A stretch of 64,000 nt of DNA from Pseudoclavibacter sp. AY1H1. GTDB lineage: Bacteria; Actinomycetota; Actinomycetes; Actinomycetales; Microbacteriaceae. The stretch lies in the NCBI RefSeq assembly GCF_002931055.1, contig NZ_PSXX01000001.1, positions 124,001-188,000 on the forward strand. The letters are read 5' to 3'. Under the pieces are notes generated by a model. That model made no database searches and was not told the DNA's origin. It saw only the letters and a list, made by a program, of their open reading frames with translations. This document shows positions 53,814 through 61,513 of the stretch, piece after piece (the first letter of the stretch is position 1; the number at the start of each line of letters is the position of its first letter). The translations under genes and the position numbers were made by a program.

Positions 53814-53894
53814 GCGAACAGCTTCGGGATGGGTTTCTCGCTTGCGGATGGAAAGCAACCCATCCGGAAGCGTGAAAGCCATCCCGGGGCTGAG
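53814..53894 (+). repeat. 81-bp nested palindromic repeat, copy 1
   Basis: The outer stem (GGGATGG/CCATCCC) encloses an inner 13-bp stem (CGCTTGCGGATGG/CCATCCGGAAGCG, one mismatch) with an 8-nt loop. Copy 2 at 53996 differs at only a few positions. Either copy could act as the rdgB terminator. Confidence 0.8.
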
Positions 53895-53995
53895 TTTTTC
53901 GCGTCCCGGGTCCATCACGCGACCGCGTCCGCGTGCCGGAGCCGCACGTGCATCCGCGCTGAGCTCCCCGCCGACGGCCGTGGTCTTTCCGCCCA

Positions 53996-54076
53996 GCGAA
54001 CGGCTTCGGGATGGGTTCCTCGCTTCCGGATGGAAAGCAACCCATCCGGAAGCGTGAAAGCCATCCCGAGGCTGAG
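53996..54076 (+). repeat. 81-bp nested palindromic repeat, copy 2
   Basis: The same structure as copy 1, but the inner stem pairs perfectly (CGCTTCCGGATGG). It lies between rdgB and the convergent aminotransferase gene. REP/BIME-like or transcript-end element; no other copy was noticed in this window. Confidence 0.8.
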
Positions 54077-54120
54077 GAGCGGGCGCGAGACTTCGCGTGC
54101 GGAGCCCCGAGCCGACCGCG

Positions 54121-55497
54121 TTAGAGGAGTGAGCTGGCCTCGGTGAGCACGCCGCGCAGTGTCTGCTCGATCTCGTCGAATTCTGCCTGCCCGATGGTGA
54201 GGGGCGGGGCGAGCTGGATGACGGGGTCGCCTCGGTCGTCGGCGCGGCAGTAGAGGCCCGCGTCGAAGAGTGCCTTTGAGAGGAAGCCGCGCAGGAGGCG
54301 CTCGGATTCCTCGTCGTTGAAGGTCTCTCGGGTGTCCTTGTCCTTGACGAGCTCGATGCCGAAGAAGTACCCGTCGCCGCGGACGTCGCCGACGATGGGG
54401 ATGTCGAGGAGCTTCTCGAGAGCCGCGCGGAAGTGCGGCGAGTTCTCCTTGACGTTCTGCGTGAGGCGTTCCTCCTCGAAGATGTTCAGGTTCTCGAGGG
54501 CGACGGCTGCGGAGACGGGGTGCCCGCCGAAGGTGTAGCCGTGCGAGAACGACGTCTGGCCGTGCTTGAAAGGCTCGTAGATGCGGTCGCTCACGATGGT
54601 GGCGCCGATCGGGGAGTAGCCGCTGGTCATGCCCTTGGCGCAGGTGATCATGTCGGGCTGGATGTCGTACGTGGTGGATGCGAACATGTCGCCGATGCGG
54701 CCGAATCCGGTGATCACCTCGTCGGCGACGAGCAGCACGTCGTACTTCGTGCAGATCTCGCGCACGCGCTGGAAGTAGCCGGGGGGAGGCGTGAAGCAGC
54801 CGCCGGAGTTCTGGACAGGCTCGAGGAACACCGCCGCGACGGTCTCTGGTCCTTCGAAGAGGATCATCTCCTCGATGCGGTTCGCGGCCCACTGGCCGAA
54901 CTCGACGAGGTTGTCGCCGTGCTCGGGAGCGCGGTAGAAGTTCGTGTTCGGCACGCGGAAGCCGCCGGGGGTGAGCGGTTCGAACATCGCCTTCATCGCG
55001 GGGATGCCCGTGATGGCGAGGGCGCCCTGCGGCGTGCCGTGGTAGGCCACCGAGCGGGAGATGACCTTGTGCTTGGTGGGCTGTCCCTGCAGCTTCCAGT
55101 AGTACTTGGCGAGCTTGAAGGCGGTCTCGACGGCTTCGCCGCCGCCCGTGGAGAAGAAGACGCGGTTGAGGTCGCCTGGCGCGTAGTCGGCGAGGCGGTC
55201 GGCGAGTTCGATGGCGTTCGGGTGGGCGTACGACCAGATGGGGAAGAACGCGAGCTCCGCGGCCTGCTTGGCGGCGGTCTCGGCGAGGCGCTGGCGGCCG
55301 TGGCCAGCGTTGACGACGAAGAGGCCGGAGAGGCCGTCGAAGTACTTGTTGCCCTTCGAATCCCAGATGTGGTGCCCGTCGCCCTTGACGATGATCGGCA
55401 CCCCGGCGCCGTCTTCCATCACGGACTGGCGCGAGAAGTGCATCCAGAGGTGATCTTTGGCTTTCTGCTGCAGGTCTGCTTCGTTGAATTCGGTCAT
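54121..55497 (-). CDS. Class III omega-aminotransferase
   Basis: This 458-aa PLP enzyme has GLSGLFVVNAGHG, FFSTGGGEAVETAFKLAKYY, VLLVADEVITGFGRIG and the Schiff-base Lys in MITCAKGMTSGYSPIG. These blocks resemble omega-amino acid:pyruvate and putrescine/beta-alanine-type aminotransferases; the substrate is not certain. GAAGGAG lies 9 nt before ATG 55497. Monocistronic by context. Confidence 0.85.
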   Translation of the reverse strand: MTEFNEADLQQKAKDHLWMHFSRQSVMEDGAGVPIIVKGDGHHIWDSKGNKYFDGLSGLFVVNAGHGRQRLAETAAKQAAELAFFPIWSYAHPNAIELADRLADYAPGDLNRVFFSTGGGEAVETAFKLAKYYWKLQGQPTKHKVISRSVAYHGTPQGALAITGIPAMKAMFEPLTPGGFRVPNTNFYRAPEHGDNLVEFGQWAANRIEEMILFEGPETVAAVFLEPVQNSGGCFTPPPGYFQRVREICTKYDVLLVADEVITGFGRIGDMFASTTYDIQPDMITCAKGMTSGYSPIGATIVSDRIYEPFKHGQTSFSHGYTFGGHPVSAAVALENLNIFEEERLTQNVKENSPHFRAALEKLLDIPIVGDVRGDGYFFGIELVKDKDTRETFNDEESERLLRGFLSKALFDAGLYCRADDRGDPVIQLAPPLTIGQAEFDEIEQTLRGVLTEASSLL

Positions 55498-55652
55498 CGT
55501 CGATGCTCCTTCTCAGTGCTGATACTGGAACCGTACCCGTTGGTCGGGAGCGCCGGAACAGACAGACTGTCGAGTCGGAGGAGCTTCAAGCGCCTGAGTC
55601 GCGCTCGCACGCAGGCGGGCAGCTGGACGCAGGGAACCGAGATCAAGGACAG

Positions 55653-55734
55653 TGCGGAAGGCGGGACTTGAACCCGCACGCTCGAAAGCACAGGAACCTA
55701 AATCCTGCGTGTCTGCCAATTTCACCACTCCCGC
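55653..55734 (-). tRNA. tRNA-Leu (TAG)
   Basis: This 82-nt class II tRNA has acceptor GCGGGAG/CTTCCGC, an anticodon stem around TTTAGGT (anticodon TAG), a long variable arm (TGTGCTTTCGAGCGT) and T arm GGTTCAAGTCC. CCA is not encoded. Confidence 0.92.
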
Positions 55735-55810
55735 AAGCACGAGCGAACCCGTGTGCTGAGGCCAGTCTATGGCGGCGCTGCAGCGCCGAGAAGCCGCGAC
55801 GCGCAAGGCC

Positions 55811-55857
55811 TGTGGATAACTCCTGCGGCGTTTTCGAGTCTTGGGCATGCTGTCGCC
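55811..55857 (+). promoter_or_regulatory. Upstream region of tadA, left copy of a duplicated promoter
   Basis: It begins with TGTGGATAAC (which contains the DnaA-box-like TGTGGATAA) and ends with CATGCT 5 nt before GTG 55858. The same two landmarks occur at the same 47-nt distance from the GTG at 60552. Confidence 0.5.
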
Positions 55858-57087
55858 GTGAGCATCGCGGTAAGCACTATCACTGACCGAATCCGTCGTC
55901 GTGTCCTGTTGGAGGGCATCGACCTCGGGGGCGATCGCGCGCGGGCAGCCGACATCGCGCGCGAGGAGGTGCGGGGGTACGCGGAGGAAGCGCTGGGCTC
56001 GTCGCTGCCGTTGGTCCACGATGAGGAGGCCACGACGCGTGAGGTGCTGGCCCGGGTGACCGGTTTTGGTGCTCTCCAGCCCTACCTCGACGATCCGGAG
56101 ATCGAGGAGATCTGGATCAACGCACCTTCCCGGGTATTCGTTGCTCGGGGCGGCGTACCCGAGCTCACGTCAACGGTCGTCCCGGAGACTGACCTGCGCG
56201 ATCTCATCGAGCGGATGCTCCAGTCGAGCGGCAGGCGAGTCGACTTGTCCTCGCCGTTCGTGGATGCCTCGCTCCCGAACGGCGAGCGGCTGCACGTGGC
56301 CGTCCCCGAGGTGACCAGGCGCTACCCGTCCGTGAATATCCGCAAGTTCTCGCGCCGTATCCGAGACCTCTCCCACCTCGTCGAGCGCGAGGCGCTGACC
56401 GCGCAGGCGGCGGAGTTCTTGCAGCTCGCGGTCCTCGCCGGCTGCAACATCCTCGTCTCGGGCGCGACCCACACCGGCAAGACCACTATGATCAACGCGC
56501 TCCTCTCCTCGGTGCGCAGCGAAGAACGCATCGTCACCGTCGAGGAGACCTTCGAACTCGATCTCGTCGCCCGCGACGTCGTCGCGCTGCAATGCCGACA
56601 GGCGAGCCTCGAGGGCACCGGCGAGATCACGTTGCGCCGCCTCATCAAGGAAGCCCTGCGCATGAGACCCGACTGGCTCGTGGTCGGCGAAGTGCGGGAA
56701 GCGGAGAGCCTCGACCTCCTGATCGCCCTCAACAGCGGAATGCCCGGAATCTCCAGCATCCACGCGAACACGGCGAGGGATGCGCTCGTCAAGCTCTCCA
56801 CGTTGCCGCTCCTCGCGGGACGCAACATCGACAGCGCGTTCGTGGTGCCCACCGTTGCCAGCTGCATCGACCTCGTCGTGCACCTCGAGATGACCGCATC
56901 GGGAACACGACACGTGGGGGAGATCCTCGCCCCGACCGGAACGGTGACCGGCCAGGTCATCGAGGCGGCCACCCTCTTCAACCGTGGACGCGCGCAACTC
57001 GAATCGTCCGGATCCCCTCCGCCGCGAACCGCGAAGTTCGAGGCGCACGGCTTGGATGCTGCGCGTGTCCTTCGGCGGTCCCTGTGA
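55858..57087 (+). CDS. tadA: TadA/CpaF-type secretion ATPase
   Basis: This 409-aa hexameric ATPase drives assembly of Flp/Tad pili. It has an N-terminal helical domain (about 1-120), then the RecA-like core with Walker A GATHTGKTT (from residue 202) and Walker B DWLVVGEVREAE (about 272-283), and the His box SSIHANTARDALVKL. The start is GTG 55858 (SIAVST). Its last codons and stop (RVLRRSL, CTGTGA) overlap the start of a tadB-like frame, but that tadB copy is broken; the intact tadB is 3.6 kb further on. Confidence 0.9.
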   Translation: MSIAVSTITDRIRRRVLLEGIDLGGDRARAADIAREEVRGYAEEALGSSLPLVHDEEATTREVLARVTGFGALQPYLDDPEIEEIWINAPSRVFVARGGVPELTSTVVPETDLRDLIERMLQSSGRRVDLSSPFVDASLPNGERLHVAVPEVTRRYPSVNIRKFSRRIRDLSHLVEREALTAQAAEFLQLAVLAGCNILVSGATHTGKTTMINALLSSVRSEERIVTVEETFELDLVARDVVALQCRQASLEGTGEITLRRLIKEALRMRPDWLVVGEVREAESLDLLIALNSGMPGISSIHANTARDALVKLSTLPLLAGRNIDSAFVVPTVASCIDLVVHLEMTASGTRHVGEILAPTGTVTGQVIEAATLFNRGRAQLESSGSPPPRTAKFEAHGLDAARVLRRSL

Positions 57088-57177
57088 CCGTTCTGCTGGC
57101 GCTGGTGATGGGGCGGGAATCTCGAACATCGTGAGCGCGAGGTTGTGGCCGCAGAGCAGCGAGCGACGCGACCGGCG
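57036..57177 (+). repeat. tadA-end/tadB-start duplication, left copy
   Basis: These 142 bp match 60602-60744 (143 bp) with a handful of substitutions and one 1-bp deletion. They cover the last 17 codons of tadA and the first 31 or so of tadB. Confidence 0.85.
57084..57177 (+). pseudogene. Truncated, frameshifted tadB start
   Basis: GTG 57084 begins TVLLALVMG exactly as intact tadB begins TALLALVMG. A missing G in the GGGGG run near 57113 shifts the frame to an early stop (RESRTS). Homology ends abruptly at 57177. Confidence 0.8.
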
Positions 57178-57427
57178 TTCTCGGCGACCTCTGCGACGGC
57201 GCACAGCGGATGCTCGCGAGCGCGTCGGGTGTCGCGATGACTACGCGCACATGTCTCGCCGCGACCGACGACTGAGCGCCTGCGATGAAGATCGCAGCAA
57301 GCTCGACGTCGGCGTCGAGCTGCTGGGCGACGCGACGCGCCATGACCTTTGGCACGTAGCCGATCTTGACCCCGTCGGCGAAGACCGGCACCGCGATCGG
57401 ATCGTAGTCGTCGTCAGGTTCGCGCAC
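57178..57427 (-). pseudogene. HIRAN-domain fragment
   Basis: The minus-strand frame reads REPDDDYDPIAVPVFADG and VKIGYVPKVMARRVAQQLD, close to the HIRAN pattern EPDNPYDPNAVAV...GYVP. Upstream of GTG 57427 the frame has no start before a stop, and the downstream end runs into the tadB fragment at the junction. Both ends therefore look cut. HIRAN domains sit on DNA-damage helicases or stand alone. Confidence 0.5.
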
Positions 57428-57525
57428 GGGAGTTGCGGTTCGCCCAGCTCGTGAGTCCGCTTGTCTCTCTTAGTAGTGCTCCAATCCGCGGAGTTGCGCC
57501 GTCCAGATCCCGAGGGCAGCAAGTT

Positions 57526-57672
57526 TTAGCAGCCCACTTTCACGAGCTTGCCTGTGGTCACCTCGCTGAGCCACAACTCGTCACCGTGCGGCTTGAGCCG
57601 GAGTCTGTCTGGAGAGGTGAGGAGCTCATCCCATTGGGACGAGTGCAGGTAGATCGAATCGGGGTTAGCCAT
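57526..57672 (-). CDS. Small 48-aa protein, unknown
   Basis: ATG 57672 begins MANPDSIYLHSSQWDELL and the frame ends at KLVKVGC. Codon use looks normal for the genome and the composition is protein-like. It follows the sorted surface protein by 5 nt. No clear Shine-Dalgarno is seen, so the call is tentative. Confidence 0.4.
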   Translation of the reverse strand: MANPDSIYLHSSQWDELLTSPDRLRLKPHGDELWLSEVTTGKLVKVGC

Positions 57673-57677
57673 CGCAT

Positions 57678-59366
57678 CTACGACTCGCGGTGTCCGCGGC
57701 GCTTGCTGGAAATAAGCGCGGCTCCGAGCACGACGATTCCAGCTGCTCCAAGGAGGATCGGCCACAAGTTCTCAGCGCCCGTCGAGGCCAAGACGGCCTG
57801 ATCAGTCTCCGTCGACGATGAGCCGGTCGGCTGGGAGGAAGGAGCGGTGGGCACAGCCGGCGTCGTCGGCGCAGGGGTCTGCGTTGCAGCTGTCTCGACC
57901 GGTGCTGGTGACTGCGTGGCGACTGGCTCGACAGGCGGTGGCGAAGCCGTCGGGGGAGCTGTTGCCGTCGCGGTGGGCTTGACGGGCTCGGTCGGCGTCG
58001 GTGTGCCCGTTGGGGGTGCTGTCGGTCCTGTCGGCGATGAGGAGGTCGGTGTCGGTGTTGGCACCGGAGTCGGCGTGACCGATGGAGGTGCGGTCACCGT
58101 CGGCGAGGGCGTGCGCGGCGGGATCGGTGCCTTCTTGGGGAGGATCGTCAGCGGCGGAAGCCCGGCGATGATCGGGTGGTCTGCCGTCAGGGTCGTGGTG
58201 TTGCCGAATTCGTCTCGGAGCAGCGCTCCCACGACCTTGAACTCGCCCTCGCCCCAGAACGGCTCCTCAGCCTCGACGGGAGGCACCCACAAGTCATCGC
58301 CAGAGTCCCCGGAGACGACGTCGCCCAACCGTTTGTTGCTGCTTCCACCAAGTGTGTAGATCTTTCCCCGCCCGATCTCGAGGTAGAACGTGGCCTCGTC
58401 GATATCGCTCTGGTCGCGGATCGTCCAGTTGAGCAGCTCTGGCCCATCGCCCATCCGGACGGTTGACTGCACGAATCCAGCAGAGAGGAGTTCCGGGGCG
58501 GTCACGTCTGGTCCACCCACGTCGACCACTGTGAAGGTCGCCGCGGAAGCGAGGACCTCGTTGTCGGCTGAGGTGGCAGTCGGGCTGTAGTTTTCGTGCT
58601 CGTCACCGGCGTAGAAGCTGTACACGCGGTATTCCCCGAGTGCCCATGTGGAGTTTTTGACGGTGAGATGCAGGGACCCGGAGACAAGGTCTCCGTCTCG
58701 GGTCGTGGCGTTTCGGTCGAAACCGCTGGCCTGGTACCTGCCCCCGTTTGGGTCCACGATCAAGAGAGAGAAATCTGTGACTCGGCTGCTCTCACGCACC
58801 GTCCAATTGAACCGAATGACGTCGCTTTGCCGGACTTCGTCCGGCGCGACCACCTCGAGGGCGACGAGCTCGGGATCTTGCTGGTCTCCGTCGGTGCCGA
58901 CCTCGATCTGCAGCTTCGGGAGTGCGCTGATGATCGGGTCTTCCTCCGCTGCGTACCCGAAGACGCCCCACTCGTCGAAGAACCCGAGGCTCTCCACCCG
59001 CCATTCACCGGTCGCCCATTCTGTGCCACCGGTCGTGCACGTCGTCGTGCCGCTGACGATGTCTCCGTCGCGCACGCCGACGACAGGATCGAACTGTCCG
59101 CAGGTTTTTCGTTCCAGAGTTGATGACCCCGTCCCGGTCTCAAGGCTGATGGCACTCGACGCTATGCCGCGGGGGTGACGCACGCTCCAGTTGATCCGGA
59201 TCTCGTCGCCGCCTCCGACGGTCGTGGGCGTTACGAGCTCGGCGGACACGAGTTCAGGCCCGACGTCGAACTCGTTGAATGCGTACGCGGGGAGCGCGGG
59301 TATCAGGGCTACTGAGAACATCAGGGCGGCTGTGGAGGCGCAGAGGAGGGCGGCGAGCTTTTTCAC
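57678..59366 (-). CDS. Sortase-anchored surface protein with Ig-like repeats
   Basis: This 562-aa protein has a signal peptide (MKKLAALLCASTAALMF...AYA). Three repeats of about 110 residues follow, each starting like GPELVSAEL, DPELVALEV or APELLSAGF with a central (N/R)W(S/T)(V/I)R strand, typical of Ig-like adhesin domains. Next comes a Pro/Thr-rich wall stalk, then the sorting signal LASTG, a hydrophobic helix and a KRRGHRES tail. LAxTG points to a class E sortase; none is in this window. The start is GTG 59366 with GGAG 4 nt upstream. It lies within the cargo inserted between tadA and tadB. Confidence 0.85.
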   Translation of the reverse strand: MKKLAALLCASTAALMFSVALIPALPAYAFNEFDVGPELVSAELVTPTTVGGGDEIRINWSVRHPRGIASSAISLETGTGSSTLERKTCGQFDPVVGVRDGDIVSGTTTCTTGGTEWATGEWRVESLGFFDEWGVFGYAAEEDPIISALPKLQIEVGTDGDQQDPELVALEVVAPDEVRQSDVIRFNWTVRESSRVTDFSLLIVDPNGGRYQASGFDRNATTRDGDLVSGSLHLTVKNSTWALGEYRVYSFYAGDEHENYSPTATSADNEVLASAATFTVVDVGGPDVTAPELLSAGFVQSTVRMGDGPELLNWTIRDQSDIDEATFYLEIGRGKIYTLGGSSNKRLGDVVSGDSGDDLWVPPVEAEEPFWGEGEFKVVGALLRDEFGNTTTLTADHPIIAGLPPLTILPKKAPIPPRTPSPTVTAPPSVTPTPVPTPTPTSSSPTGPTAPPTGTPTPTEPVKPTATATAPPTASPPPVEPVATQSPAPVETAATQTPAPTTPAVPTAPSSQPTGSSSTETDQAVLASTGAENLWPILLGAAGIVVLGAALISSKRRGHRES

Positions 59367-59459
59367 GTGTCTCCGTCGACAGAGGGCGGGGGTCCGCTCA
59401 GACTAGTGCCGATGTCGAACAGCCCGGGGCAGAAGTTTGCTGCGCTCGTCAACGACGAA

Positions 59460-59496
59460 AAGCCCCTCCCGCCGCCGTCAGGCAGGGGAGGGGCTT
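59460..59496 (-). terminator. Hairpin terminator upstream of the surface protein gene
   Basis: An 11-bp stem AAGCCCCTCCC/GGGAGGGGCTT. On the minus strand the second arm is followed by TTCG, fitting the end of the small-gene transcript from 60200-59628. Confidence 0.6.
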
Positions 59497-59627
59497 CGGT
59501 CGCTTCGGCGTGTTCGCCACGGCCAGCGCCGGGACGGCGAAGCGTCCGGGCACCTCGAGGGGGCCGCCAACTTGCTCAGCTGCGAGCTTCGCGGTGCCCT
59601 CGTTGTGCTCGCCGTGGGTTTCGAGAG

Positions 59628-59780
59628 TCAGGTGAGCTCCTTCGGAGTCGGTGCGTTGCCGCGCCAGGCGGCGGGAATGAGATCGCCAACGCCGGCCGCG
59701 TCCAGAACACGGATCATGCGGGTAGCGACGAACGGAGCCGCGATCGCCGCAACGATCGCGACGATTGCCGGGTCAAGCAT
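59628..59780 (-). CDS. Small 50-aa hydrophobic protein
   Basis: ATG 59780 begins MLDPAIVAIVAAIAAPFVAT, one likely membrane helix, and ends with RGNAPTPKELT. The ATG overlaps the stop of the preceding minus-strand frame (AATGCTTGA), the usual sign of translational coupling, so it is probably a real gene. Function unknown; holin-like size but no further evidence. Confidence 0.55.
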   Translation of the reverse strand: MLDPAIVAIVAAIAAPFVATRMIRVLDAAGVGDLIPAAWRGNAPTPKELT

Positions 59781-60200
59781 TGGCGTGGATCGTCGTGAGC
59801 TCGTCGGTGGCGGGGTAGCTGACTCGATGTCGGTAGAAGCGGACGATGAGCCGCAGCACGCGCCGGAACGGGATCAGTACGAGCAGCGCGAGACCGATGC
59901 CGGCGACCCAGCGCTGGTTATCGCCGGACGCCGCGGTCAGGAGCAGCACGGCCGGGCAGACCGTGAGCGCCGCGATGAGAAAGAGCGTTGCGCGGGCTCA
60001 AACTGCTTGACGTGAGGGAAAGAGACGCCCAGGACGGCGCCCGAGAGCGAGAGGCTGGAGACTAGGGGGTCGACGAGCGGCTCAGAGCAGTGCTGGCCGA
60101 TGCATCGCCCCGAAGATGCCGAGGACGATGATGCCGACGTCGGACAGCGGCAGGAAGAAGCGGGCGTCGAGCTGGTCGTCGCGCTCGTGGGCGGGAACTG
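59773..60200 (-). pseudogene. Decayed four-helix membrane protein gene
   Basis: Three reading frames join into one plausible membrane protein: RFFLPLSDVGIIVLGIFG, then VSSLSLSGAVLGVSFPHVKQ, then LFLIAALTVCPAVLLLTAAS and WVAGIGLALLVLIPFRRVL, ending TTIHANA. Two frame changes (near 60083 and 60002) interrupt it. It overlaps the 50-aa gene. Either a pseudogene or a region with sequence errors. Confidence 0.45.
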
Positions 60201-60504
60201 CGCCCGCGCCTCATCGGATGCGTGAGGCTGGCGAGCGCGGAAGGTCGATGTGCGCCTCTATCAGCTCTGACTACATGCGGCTCTCCCCGTCGAGCGTAGA
60301 TCCGTCTCTCTGTTGAGTACACGCTGGGGTGATGTCGGGCTACCTGTCCTGTGGAGATTGGACTTGCCTGTTCTGTGCACTGTCCGTCCAGCACAGGCCC
60401 TCGTCCGTGTTCTTCTCAGAGACTCCGTTCGGCCCGGACTTCAGGCAGGTGAAGGCCGAACCGGGGGCACGCTCAGCATCAGGCCAGAGGTCACGTTGAG
60501 TGCT
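60201..60504. other. Gene-free stretch
   Basis: I see no supportable gene. A 7-bp stem TTCGGCC/GGCCGAA lies near 60427-60459. The right end runs into the duplicated tad promoter region. Confidence 0.4.
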
Positions 60505-60551
60505 TGTGGATAACCTCTGCGCGGCTACCCCCTTTCAGACATGCTGACGCG
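60505..60551 (+). promoter_or_regulatory. Right copy of the duplicated tad promoter region
   Basis: TGTGGATAAC and CATGCT occur at the same distances from the following GTG as at 55811-55857. Sequence between them has diverged. It probably drives the tadBC-pilin operon. Confidence 0.5.
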
Positions 60552-60653
60552 GTGAGCATCGCGGTAAGCACTTTCATTGGTCCAAGTACTCAATGTGCCT
60601 TGTTCGAGGCGCACGGGTTGGATGCGGCGCGTGTCCTTCGGCGGTCCCTGTGA
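60552..60653 (+). pseudogene. Internally deleted tadA copy, 33-codon open frame
   Basis: It starts with the same 7 codons as tadA (GTG, then SIAVST) and ends with the same last 16 codons (FEAHGLDAARVLRRSL). About ten unrelated codons replace the roughly 385 in between. The frame is intact, and its CTGTGA end overlaps the tadB GTG, so it can serve as a coupling leader peptide. Confidence 0.75.
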
Positions 60654-60744
60654 CCGCTCTGCTGGCGCTGGTGATGGGGGCGGGAGTCTCGATCATCGTG
60701 AGCGCGAGGCTGTGGCCGCAGAGCAGCGAGCGACGCGACCGGCG
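60602..60744 (+). repeat. tadA-end/tadB-start duplication, right copy
   Basis: Partner of 57036-57177; this copy continues into the intact tadB. Confidence 0.85.
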
Positions 60745-61513
60745 CCTGTCCAAGGTTGCCGACTTCGAGGCAGATCTCAGGCGGGCCGGGTTCGAGCGGG
60801 TGCCCATCGGCGTGTTCGCGGGTGCTGCCTTCGCGCTCGGGCTCGCGTTGGGTGCCGTGGCGCTCGCTCTCACGGGGGTGGTCGCTGTCGCCCTCATCGC
60901 TCTCGTTGGTGGCTCGGCGGCTCCGGTCACGATCGTGCGGGTGCGGTCCGTGCAGCGGCGAAACCGGAACCGGCTCGTGTGGCCGGACGTGGTCGATCAC
61001 CTGGTGGCGTCCATCCGTTCCGGGGTGGCCCTGCCCGAGGGGGTCGCGGGGCTGGCTGAATCGGGGCCGGTGGTGCTGCGGGAGGACTTCGCCGCCTATA
61101 CCCGCCAGTACCGCCTGACGGGCAGCTTCCGGGTGGCTCTCGACGAGCTGAAGGAGCGGCTCGCCGACCCGACCGCAGACCGCATCCTCGAGACGCTTCG
61201 CATGTCCAGAGACGTCGGCGGATCGGAGCTCCCCACGGTGCTCAAGAGCCTCGGCAGCTACCTGCGAGAAGAGCAGGCCGTGCGCCACGAGGTCGAGGCC
61301 AAGCAGTCCTGGGTCATGAACGCCGCCAAGCTCGGCTCGGCCGCACCCTGGATCGTCCTGCTCATGCTGGGAACCAGGCCCGAGGCGGCGAGCGCCTTCA
61401 ACAGCCTCGAGGGCGCGATCGTGATCCTCATCGGCCTGGGCGTGACCGTGGCCGCCTACCTGCTCATGCTCCGCATCGCGAAACTCAAAGACGACCGCAG
61501 GTGGTTCGCATGA
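60650..61513 (+). CDS. tadB: TadB-like type II secretion F-domain membrane protein
   Basis: This 287-aa protein forms the inner-membrane platform of Tad pilus assembly together with TadC. It has two N-terminal helices, a cytoplasmic T2SSF domain (WPDVVDHLVASIRSGVALPEG, LETLRMSRDVGGSELP) and two C-terminal helices. GTG 60650 lies within the stop of the tadA remnant. Its stop overlaps tadC (ATGA). Confidence 0.88.
   Translation: MTALLALVMGAGVSIIVSARLWPQSSERRDRRLSKVADFEADLRRAGFERVPIGVFAGAAFALGLALGAVALALTGVVAVALIALVGGSAAPVTIVRVRSVQRRNRNRLVWPDVVDHLVASIRSGVALPEGVAGLAESGPVVLREDFAAYTRQYRLTGSFRVALDELKERLADPTADRILETLRMSRDVGGSELPTVLKSLGSYLREEQAVRHEVEAKQSWVMNAAKLGSAAPWIVLLMLGTRPEAASAFNSLEGAIVILIGLGVTVAAYLLMLRIAKLKDDRRWFA

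Noticed and set aside
55811-55819. DnaA-box-like TGTGGATAA upstream of tadA (and its copy at 60505)
   Set aside because: Single boxes occur by chance. No cluster of boxes, AT-rich unwinding region or dnaA/dnaN genes are nearby, so this is not an origin.
59412-59600. Plus-strand frame beginning MSNSPGQKFAALVNDEKPL, faintly like a lyase N-terminus
   Set aside because: Similarity stops after about 20 residues, and the rest runs through a terminator hairpin into Arg-rich sequence.
59449-59627. Minus-strand frame (THGEHNEGTAKLAAEQVGG) after the 50-aa gene, possible CTG start
   Set aside because: AAGGAG is at a usable spacing, but the start codon would be CTG and the terminator hairpin lies inside the frame, so I cannot support it.
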